Source of the DNA: Mucilaginibacter phenanthrenivorans
Lineage (GTDB): Bacteria > Bacteroidota > Bacteroidia > Sphingobacteriales > Sphingobacteriaceae
Assembly: GCF_024721155.1 (NCBI RefSeq)
Contig: NZ_JAHVAP010000021.1
Span: 1-52,463 of the forward strand
Length of the DNA: 52,463 nt
Direction of reading: 5' to 3'
This document shows, piece after piece, positions 43,067-50,226 of this stretch (position 1 is its first letter; the number at the start of each line of letters is the position of its first letter). Position numbers and translations under genes: made by a program. The notes beneath the pieces are model-generated. The model did not search any database. It had not been told where the DNA came from and was given only the letters and a program-made list of their open reading frames with translations.

Positions 43067-43561
43067 TTAAAACGTGTACTTAATTCCCAATCCCGGCGCT
43101 ATGTCGAAAAAGGGGCCTGTAGCTAATTCCACTCGCGGATTAAGGTCCAGGCTTACGGCAATTGGCGATTGCGGGATCACGTATTCTAATCCAACTACAC
43201 CGTCAATACCGAGCAATATGTGGCTGCTGGTGTAATATTCGTCGCTGCCATTAAACCTGTGGTAAATACCGCTCCCCACCGAACCGATGTGCGCACCTGC
43301 ACCGTAATAAAATTTCAGTTCTTTAACGCCGAAAGCTACCTGGTTTATTTCGTATAAACCGGTAATTACCACACCATGCGACCTGAAGCCCAGCAATCCT
43401 TCAATTGAAACATCGTCGGTTGTAAAATACTTTCCGGAGATGCCGTTTTCGTAGCCGCCGAATTTAAGACCGACCGCTGTTTTGTAATCCTGCGCGTTTG
43501 ATTTTTTACTGATCAGCAAAAAAGAGAATAAGATAAATGTGCAAATAAATAGTTTTTTCAT
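43067..43561 (-). CDS. Outer-membrane beta-barrel-like protein
   Basis: This is a 164-residue protein with a signal peptide (MKKLFICTFILFSFLLISKK...NAQ). The mature part is an alternating Gly-aromatic strand series (AVGLKFGGYENGISGKYF, LKFYYGAGAHIGSVGSG, HILLGIDGVVGLEY), ending in LGIKYTF. The terminal Phe after a short strand is the usual barrel closing signal. It fits small OmpW/OprF-like barrels. No specific function can be given. Confidence 0.7.
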   Translation of the reverse strand: MKKLFICTFILFSFLLISKKSNAQDYKTAVGLKFGGYENGISGKYFTTDDVSIEGLLGFRSHGVVITGLYEINQVAFGVKELKFYYGAGAHIGSVGSGIYHRFNGSDEYYTSSHILLGIDGVVGLEYVIPQSPIAVSLDLNPRVELATGPFFDIAPGLGIKYTF

Positions 43562-44170
43562 TCGATAAATTGTTTGGTTGATGTGCTATTATTTCGTTAA
43601 TACGGAATAATATTTCTTAATATGTAAAGTCAAATTAACGGCAGAATTAATATTTTATTGGTGTTTTAGCAACCAAAGTGGCATGTAAAGGCAACAAACA
43701 ACTGATTCCCAGCTAAAAATATTTGAGATAGTTTTAATTAAAACTGATATTATTAATATGTTTTGCACAAAAAGTAATAATAAATGCAAGCGGAAGTTCG
43801 TGAATCCTCGCCGGCAGGCGTTCCACTTTTACATATGGAACACCCGGAACGCTATGAAACATGTTGATAATCAGTTTATTTGCTTTGTAGTTAACATAAA
43901 TTCAATTAAGTTACTGATAATCAAGTGTTTTAATATTGATTTTTATGTGGAACACACTTTAAGTTAAGAAAAACACCGTTGCGGTTTTCCAAAAACCTGT
44001 TGGCCTCGCTTAAATTGCGCCGCATTCATGAATTCCTTAAAATTAGTTTCTGCAATTCGATGATCTGCGGGAGCAGGCAATTGCAAAAGGTGCGTGAATC
44101 TTTAATAGGGCCGCGGCTTCATTTTTTAAAACTAAATATGATAAATTAGTCGGATTAAATTTCTGCTGAT
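43562..44170. other. Intergenic region upstream of the gamma-glutamyltransferase
   Basis: This contains no gene. It holds the dispersed repeat at 43818-43957. A small hairpin AAAAC-ACCG-TTG-CGG-TTTT lies near 43970-43989. A palindrome GTTTTAATTAAAAC lies at 43731-43744. The remaining sequence shows no clear promoter box. Confidence 0.5.
43818..43957 (+). repeat. Dispersed GGAAC/TGATAATCA repeat, copy 1
   Basis: It opens with GCGTTCC, then GGAACACCCGGAACGC (an inverted partner) and TGATAATCAG. After 39 nt comes CTGATAATCAAG, and the copy ends GTGGAACACAC. The first 57 nt match copy 2 at 51 positions, and all six differences are transitions. Confidence 0.85.
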
Positions 44171-45874
44171 ATGATGCATCGTCTAAAATCTATAAAACTC
44201 ACCTGTTCAATACTGCTTACTACTCTTTTTGCGCAACAAGCATTTGCGCAGGCAGGAGTAACAGACGGGCCATATCATAACGGCATGGTGGTTTGCGCCA
44301 CACCAAATGCGTCGAAAGCGGGGCTGGATATTCTGAAAAAAGGCGGCAACGCGGTTGATGCTGCGGTGGCGGTTCAGTTTGCGCTGGCAGTAACACACCC
44401 CGAGGCCGGGAATATTGGCGGCGGCGGATTCATGGTTTACCGATCGGGGAGGGGTGAAACAAATACACTTGATTTCCGGGAAAAAGCTTCGGTTGCTGCA
44501 AGTGTGAATATGTACCTGGACAGCGCCGGAAATGTGATTCCGGATATGAGCCTCAATACACACAAGGCATCGGGCGTCCCCGGATCTGTTGATGGCATGG
44601 TGGAGGCCCACAAAAAATATGGAAAATTAAAATGGGCGGAGCTGGTGCAGCCGGCAATAGATTTGGCCCGCAACGGGTTTAAAATAAGCAAGCGCCTTGC
44701 CGGTTCGCTTAACTGGATTGGCCCGCAATTCAGGAAGTTAAATCCCGGTAAAGCTTACTTTTTAAAGGATACCAAATGGGAAGAAGGCGACCTGCTGGTA
44801 CAGGAGGATTTGGCAAAAACGCTGGAACTGATCCGCGACAAGGGACGGGATGGTTTTTATAGCGGAAAGGTGGCCGACGAAATTGTTGCCGAAATGAAGA
44901 GTGGCAAGGGCATTATTTCAAAGACAGATCTTGAAAGCTATCATTCAGTTTGGCGAAAGGCTATTACGGGAAGTTATAAAGGCTATAAAATAATAGCGAT
45001 GCCACCACCGTCGAGTGGCGGCGTTGCCTTGCTGCAACTGCTGCATTCGGTTGAAAAATATCCGATGCACCGATGGGGCCATAACCAGGATTCCACTGTG
45101 CAGCTGATTGTTGAGGCAGAGCGCCGAGTTTACGCAGATCGTTCCAAATACCTTGGCGATCCGGATTTCTATAAAGTGCCGGTAGATAGCCTGCTGAACC
45201 CTGTTTATATCGACTCGCGTATGAAAAGTTTTAACTGGTCAGCAGCAACGCCAAGCGCCAGTATTCAGCCCGGGGCGATTGTCGGGTACGAAAGCGACGA
45301 AACCACGCACTATTCCATAGTGGATAAGGATGGTAATGCAGTTGCTATCACTACAACCCTGAATGATTCGTTCGGATCAAAAATAGTGGTTGCGGGGGCC
45401 GGCTTTATATTGAATGATGAAATGGATGATTTTAGCTCCAAGCCGGGCGTTCCAAATATGTTTGGCCTGGTTGGGGGTAAAGCAAATAGTATCCAGCCGG
45501 GTAAAAGAATGTTATCATCCATGACGCCTACTATTGTGGAAAAGGACGGTAAGCTGTTCATGGTGGTTGGTACGCCGGGCGGTTCTACCATTATTACATC
45601 GGTATTTCAAACTATTTTAAATGTGATTGAATTTGACCAGGATATGCAACAAGCCGTTACTTCCAAACGTTTCCATAGCCAATGGCTGCCCGACCAGGTG
45701 AATATGGAAAGGGATGCAATTGATAAAGCTGCCGTTGATAAGCTTACAGCGAAGGGATACAAAATAATTACCGGCGGCGTAGGCGGAAGGGTAGATGCCA
45801 TACTGGTAAAACAAGACGGCAGCTACCAGGGCGGTGCCGACCCGAGGGGAGATGATACGAAGTTGGGATATTAG
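44171..45874 (+). CDS. ggt: Gamma-glutamyltransferase (gamma-glutamyltranspeptidase)
   Basis: This 567-residue periplasmic enzyme has a signal peptide ending QAFAQ. It contains KGGNAVDAAVAVQFALAVTHP near residue 58 and GNIGGGGFMVY. The autoprocessing site is ESDETTHYSIVD, where the nucleophile Thr378 becomes the first residue of the small subunit. DDFSSKPGVPNMFGLVGG, LSSMTPTIV and TPGGS follow. The enzyme hydrolyses or transfers the gamma-glutamyl group of glutathione and related peptides. A second Met 3 nt downstream is an alternative start. Downstream is a word-repeat element. Confidence 0.96.
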   Translation: MMHRLKSIKLTCSILLTTLFAQQAFAQAGVTDGPYHNGMVVCATPNASKAGLDILKKGGNAVDAAVAVQFALAVTHPEAGNIGGGGFMVYRSGRGETNTLDFREKASVAASVNMYLDSAGNVIPDMSLNTHKASGVPGSVDGMVEAHKKYGKLKWAELVQPAIDLARNGFKISKRLAGSLNWIGPQFRKLNPGKAYFLKDTKWEEGDLLVQEDLAKTLELIRDKGRDGFYSGKVADEIVAEMKSGKGIISKTDLESYHSVWRKAITGSYKGYKIIAMPPPSSGGVALLQLLHSVEKYPMHRWGHNQDSTVQLIVEAERRVYADRSKYLGDPDFYKVPVDSLLNPVYIDSRMKSFNWSAATPSASIQPGAIVGYESDETTHYSIVDKDGNAVAITTTLNDSFGSKIVVAGAGFILNDEMDDFSSKPGVPNMFGLVGGKANSIQPGKRMLSSMTPTIVEKDGKLFMVVGTPGGSTIITSVFQTILNVIEFDQDMQQAVTSKRFHSQWLPDQVNMERDAIDKAAVDKLTAKGYKIITGGVGGRVDAILVKQDGSYQGGADPRGDDTKLGY

Positions 45875-45879
45875 GAGGA

Positions 45880-45978
45880 GTTCATGGATCATAGTTGATG
45901 GTTCATGGCAGCTTCAGTTTTAAAGTATATAAACCAATCACAATGTTTTCTATGAACTATCAACCATGAACTATGAAC
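45880..45978. repeat. Periodic-word inverted element (GTTCATGG / CCATGAAC word)
   Basis: The left arm (45880-45909) is GTTCATGGATCATAG, TTGATGGTTCATGG. The right arm (45951-45978) is TATGAACTATCAACC, ATGAACTATGAAC. The right arm contains the MarR start codon (45973). Confidence 0.85.
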
Positions 45979-46425
45979 AACCAGATAAAACACCAGGAAA
46001 CCATTGATTACTTTTTGAAGATAGCCTGGCAAACCGTGGCTAACCGGTATAACCAGGTGGTTACTGAATTTGGGATCACGCAGTCGATAGGGTATTTACT
46101 GATCAATATTGATGAAAAGGAGGGAACCACGGTTTCGCAGGTTGCGGCTTTGCTGGGGTTGAAATCAACCAGTCTTTCGAGAATGCTGGCCCAGCTGGAA
46201 AAATCGGGATTGATCCACCGGGAATCAAACGAGGGTGACAAGCGTTCGGTTAAGATCTACCTTACCGAACTTGGTAAGGAGAAACGCCACCAGGCCAGGG
46301 TTATCGGCAGGAAATTCAACAACCACCTTAACGATAACATCAGCGAAGCAGACAGGGAGTATTTGATAAAAATGCTGAAGAAAGTGAATCAGCTGGCTTT
46401 GAACTTTAAGCCGGAGGAGGGGTAG
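45973..46425 (+). CDS. MarR-family transcriptional regulator
   Basis: This 150-residue winged-helix protein matches the MarR family in size. The recognition region is VSQVAALLGLKSTSLSRML, followed by a wing (ESNEGDKRSVKIYLTELGKE). N- and C-terminal helices form the dimer interface. The start ATG lies inside a word-repeat arm, and another ATG 7 nt upstream is out of frame. It may control its neighbours, but no clear operator was identified. It ends before a terminator. Confidence 0.9.
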   Translation: MNNQIKHQETIDYFLKIAWQTVANRYNQVVTEFGITQSIGYLLINIDEKEGTTVSQVAALLGLKSTSLSRMLAQLEKSGLIHRESNEGDKRSVKIYLTELGKEKRHQARVIGRKFNNHLNDNISEADREYLIKMLKKVNQLALNFKPEEG

Positions 46426-46473
46426 GTGCTGCGGTGAGGCAAGGGTGAAAGTGATATAGAATTAATATAGTTT

Positions 46474-46507
46474 ACCCTGCAGGCAGTAATGTTTGCAGGG
46501 TTTTTTA
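46474..46507 (+). terminator. Terminator after the MarR gene
   Basis: ACCCTGCA (46474-46481) and TGCAGGGT (46494-46501) pair around a 12-nt loop, and the stem is followed directly by TTTTTATT. It lies 49 nt after the stop codon. Confidence 0.9.
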
Positions 46508-46514
46508 TTCCACA

Positions 46515-46680
46515 GCGTTCCATTTTTGCACATGGAACACCCGGAACGCTGTGAAACACGCTGATAATCAGGATATTTCACTTTTGCCCTTAGGTTAAAT
46601 AAGTGTAAGTATCTGATAATCAAGCATAACGTAATTGTGCATTTTTTGATGGGCGGAACGCATGGAACAGGCGGAACACA
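46515..46680 (+). repeat. Dispersed GGAAC/TGATAATCA repeat, copy 2
   Basis: It has the same order as copy 1: GCGTTCC, GGAACACCCGGAACGC, TGATAATCAG, 41 nt, CTGATAATCAAG. It ends with GCGGAACGCATGGAACAG and GCGGAACACA, a 9-nt-spaced GGAAC triplet. It ends 200 bp upstream of the next start codon, and copy 1 ends 214 bp upstream of the ggt start. Confidence 0.85.
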
Positions 46681-46694
46681 ACCCGTAGTTAATA

Positions 46695-46712
46695 ATTTTC
46701 TTTAAAGAAAAT
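46695..46712. promoter_or_regulatory. 18-bp perfect palindrome
   Basis: ATTTTCTTTAAAGAAAAT is its own reverse complement. It lies 167 nt upstream of the YD-type gene and is a candidate binding site. Confidence 0.4.
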
Positions 46713-46879
46713 ACGCTACTCCATCAATTTGAATATGTCTGCTGATCCGGAAAGGGATTTCAATTTCCACAAAAAATCCATCGACATAATTTCACAACCT
46801 GTTGATTATTAAAAAAATAGTCTTTACCTTCCAATAAAACTTTACGGGTACGCCGGTATCCGTTCCTAATACCTTCATC

Positions 46880-49800
46880 ATGAAAATTAATTTAACGCTT
46901 CTGCTTGCGGCGTGTGCTGCATTTTTTACGACAAAAACCTTTGCACAGGTTAATGTTAGCCCTTTAACCGGTTCGGCCAATGTGGTTATTCCTGTGTGGA
47001 CCTTTAACCGCGGACAGGTGAGCTTCCCGGTAAACCTGGTGTACAACGGTAACGGAGTGCATGTTAAGGATGTGGAAGGTTCAGGGGGAATCGGTTGGAA
47101 CCTTCAGGCCGGGGGACAAATAAGCCGTCAATTAAGGGGCCTGCCTGACGATTGCAATGTATCCGGAATGCTCGGATGGATGAACACTGCCAATACTGCC
47201 AATACCTACATAGGCGGCATTGATGATAACCTGGGCAACTGCACCAACGAAACAGCCGACCTTGCTACGATAAGCAGCCATTTACCATATACTACCGATA
47301 CCGAGCCTGATATTTTTTACGTAAACGCCCCGGGGCTTTCATGCCAGCTGGTATATGACAAAACGCTGCCCGGCTTTCGCCCGCTTAATTACCAGGATCT
47401 TAAAATTACTTATACCACCGGCAGCCAAAACGACATTACATCGTTTACCATTACCAATGATAAAGGGATCAAATATTATTTCGGCAATCCCGACCAACTA
47501 AACACCACGACCCCCGGAAGCGCGACTCCGGCTTACTTTAATACAAAGTACCTGCAGTATCATTCAGGAATAAATTACTACGACAACTGGCACCTGGTAA
47601 GTGAAACAGATGCCAATTTTAACGGGATACAGTTGTCGTACACAACCGGGCATCCCCGGTATAGCACAGATTCCGTTGCCGTATACATTGGCGGCAGTAG
47701 TACCGCAACGCGCCAGTATTATATTAAACAGTATACAGTACCTCAAATATTGAGCACGGTTTCCAGTTCAGACGGCGACCAGGTAACATTGGGATTGACC
47801 TTTACATGGACGTCCAGCTCACAAAGCGGCGGCGGCACTGATCAAAACTACATCTCATCCATCGTTGGTATGGGCAAAAACCTTAATTTTACCTACAGCC
47901 CGGTAAAGTATGTAACAGCGGGAGGCGCGAATTATTACCGGCAGTTTTTGAGGACGTTCATAGACGGTACCGACCCCAATTCGCCCACCAACTATACATT
48001 TGCCTACTACGGAGAAACGCTGACAAGTGGTAACTACACAACAACGCTGCCGGATTCGTCTTCAAAAAAGGTAGACTATTGGGGATATTACGGATCAAAC
48101 GCAAATACTGCGCTATTACCAAAAGTGTGGGTAAACCCTTCAAACACAAGTTATCCGCGCTACCTTATTTACCAGTCGGCCACAGGCGGAACAAACTACC
48201 CATATTCATTAACCGGAAATAACATGAGCGTGGATGCCACCAATATAATTACCGGGGCGTTAAAGACAATCACCACTTTACAAGGTGCCGTTACTACCAT
48301 TACCTATGAGCCTAACGATTATGCCGACCCGCAAAGCGGCGTGGTTAATGCAGGCGGCGGCATCAGGGTGAAGCAGGTTGAGGCCGCCGGTGGTTTTAGC
48401 ACACCATCAATTATTACCAATTATTCATACACCGGCCCGACCGGCGTTTCAAGCGGCAAGCCGGTGTCGTTACCGCAGTTTGCGTTTACCATTCCATACG
48501 GCGGCTCAGCAACCGGGGCCACGCTTTGGGCAAATGCAACGGCGCTGTCAACCACCGACCTGTCTGAAGAGGACCATACCATTATGTACGGCTATTGCAA
48601 ACAAAGCCGCACCAACAATGGCGTTGTCCAATACCAGTATTATGTGCCCGCAACCAATTGGGATACGGGTGCACATGCCGGCTGTGATGCCTGCACCACT
48701 ACTGAATGGCTGCCAACTTTCGATATGATTGCCCGGCACAATTGTGCGTCAACCTACGGGCCGGTAGCTAACCTGGCAACTTCATACCCGTTTATCCCCA
48801 ATCCCAATTACGATTTTGAGCGCGGCCTGCTGCAAAAGGTAACTACTTATTTGGATGATGGCTCTACCAAAGTAAGCGAAACCAGCTATACCTATCAGCG
48901 CTCATTCACTCCTTCAGCTATCTATGGTTTCAGAAACGACGACATTACCAGCGGAACACTGGTTATTACCGGCTACAACAAATACAACATTTATTATAAT
49001 ACCAGCGAATTAAGCAAGAGCGTGACCAAAACGGTTTACGATTCGCCCACGTATAGCGTGGCACAAACCAGCACTACCAACTACACTTTTGGTAGCGCTT
49101 ACCACAAGCTGCTAACGCAGCAGGATCTGTTAAACAGTGATGGCACAACCCTGACGACCAAAATGTCATACACAAAAGATTTTCCCTCTGCAGGCAGCGG
49201 CACCAACGTAAACGTAACGGCGATTTACAACATGAACCAGCTGAATATGAATATTCAGGTTGAAACCATTCAGCAGGTAACCAAAGGCGGCACCACCAAT
49301 ATCATTGGCGGATCGTTAACCTTGTTTAAGGCATTCCCAAACATATCTACCACCAGTTCCATGCCCTCGCAACAGCTTCGACTGGTGCAGGCCGGCGGCA
49401 TCCCATCAACCAGTTTTGTACCATTTACCGCAACGGGCAGCGGGAGCAGCCAGTCTATCTCCATGAATTCGCATTATTTCCCGGTAGCCAACTTTACCAG
49501 CTACGACTATGCGGGATTCCTGCTTACCAGCGACGACAACAATCACCATGTTGTTACCCAGGCACCGGACCACAACATTTATAAAACTTCTATAGTAGCC
49601 AAAAACGTCGCATCGAACGAACTGGCCTATTCCGACTTCGGTTACCAGATCTATATTCCGGGGTTTTATATAACTGGTACCGGCGGCTCGGTAATTACCA
49701 ATGGCGGCCATACGGGGAACGGGTATGCGTTTACCACCGCACAAACGGCTACCGCAACGGTTAGTAAAAATGCCTTAACACAGAAGTATATCTTCTCCAT

Positions 49801-50182
49801 CTGGATAAACGCACCGGCAGGTACAAAAACGCTTAACCTGTCGTTAAACGGCGGTACGCCGGTAGCTTATACCTATACGGGTACAGGCGCATGGAAATAT
49901 TATGAATGGCCCATAACGGTCACCACCATGCCGTCGAGCTTCACGTTCGCGTTCACCTCCTTACAGGCTGTGTCGATAGATGATATTTTGTTTTACCCGA
50001 GCACGGCAGAGGTAGCAACTTTTAGTTACGACAATATGAGCAATGCCACCGCCTCGCAAACGGATACCAACGGCATTTCGACCTATTACATTAACGACAC
50101 CTGGGGGCGGGTGCTGTATGTTTTGGACCAGGACCATAACATAGTGCAGCGGAATAAATATTTGATCCAACTGGGGAATTAA
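46880..50182 (+). CDS. Large secreted YD/Rhs-associated protein
   Basis: This is a 1100-residue protein with a signal peptide (MKINLTLLLAACAAFFTTKTFA). The N-terminus has VSPLTGSANVVIPVWTFNRG and GIGWNLQAGGQISRQL, the typical start of Bacteroidota wall- or toxin-associated YD/SpvB-like proteins. The body is a series of Tyr/Thr/Gly-rich beta segments. Near the C-terminus a carbohydrate-binding-like segment (YIFSIWINAPAGTKTLNLSL) is followed by a YD-like motif (FSYDNMSNATASQ) and LIQLGN. The DUF6443/Rhs gene follows 44 nt downstream on the same strand. Two-gene sets of this kind are common in the phylum. No toxin domain is visible in this protein. Confidence 0.7.
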   Translation: MKINLTLLLAACAAFFTTKTFAQVNVSPLTGSANVVIPVWTFNRGQVSFPVNLVYNGNGVHVKDVEGSGGIGWNLQAGGQISRQLRGLPDDCNVSGMLGWMNTANTANTYIGGIDDNLGNCTNETADLATISSHLPYTTDTEPDIFYVNAPGLSCQLVYDKTLPGFRPLNYQDLKITYTTGSQNDITSFTITNDKGIKYYFGNPDQLNTTTPGSATPAYFNTKYLQYHSGINYYDNWHLVSETDANFNGIQLSYTTGHPRYSTDSVAVYIGGSSTATRQYYIKQYTVPQILSTVSSSDGDQVTLGLTFTWTSSSQSGGGTDQNYISSIVGMGKNLNFTYSPVKYVTAGGANYYRQFLRTFIDGTDPNSPTNYTFAYYGETLTSGNYTTTLPDSSSKKVDYWGYYGSNANTALLPKVWVNPSNTSYPRYLIYQSATGGTNYPYSLTGNNMSVDATNIITGALKTITTLQGAVTTITYEPNDYADPQSGVVNAGGGIRVKQVEAAGGFSTPSIITNYSYTGPTGVSSGKPVSLPQFAFTIPYGGSATGATLWANATALSTTDLSEEDHTIMYGYCKQSRTNNGVVQYQYYVPATNWDTGAHAGCDACTTTEWLPTFDMIARHNCASTYGPVANLATSYPFIPNPNYDFERGLLQKVTTYLDDGSTKVSETSYTYQRSFTPSAIYGFRNDDITSGTLVITGYNKYNIYYNTSELSKSVTKTVYDSPTYSVAQTSTTNYTFGSAYHKLLTQQDLLNSDGTTLTTKMSYTKDFPSAGSGTNVNVTAIYNMNQLNMNIQVETIQQVTKGGTTNIIGGSLTLFKAFPNISTTSSMPSQQLRLVQAGGIPSTSFVPFTATGSGSSQSISMNSHYFPVANFTSYDYAGFLLTSDDNNHHVVTQAPDHNIYKTSIVAKNVASNELAYSDFGYQIYIPGFYITGTGGSVITNGGHTGNGYAFTTAQTATATVSKNALTQKYIFSIWINAPAGTKTLNLSLNGGTPVAYTYTGTGAWKYYEWPITVTTMPSSFTFAFTSLQAVSIDDILFYPSTAEVATFSYDNMSNATASQTDTNGISTYYINDTWGRVLYVLDQDHNIVQRNKYLIQLGN

Positions 50183-50226
50183 CCAGGCGGCGGAATTAAA
50201 TTATTTACATAAAAGAACCTGACCTC

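Larger units (their letters stand above)
46508..46879. other. Intergenic region upstream of the YD/Rhs-like pair
   Basis: This contains no gene. The dispersed repeat copy 2 fills 46515-46680, and a perfect 18-bp palindrome follows at 46695-46712. The remaining 170 bp before the start codon show no good -7 box. Confidence 0.5.

Noticed and set aside
43758..43967. Plus-strand 69-codon ORF upstream of ggt
   Set aside because: It lies across the dispersed repeat, which is the better explanation for its sequence, and it has no recognisable product.
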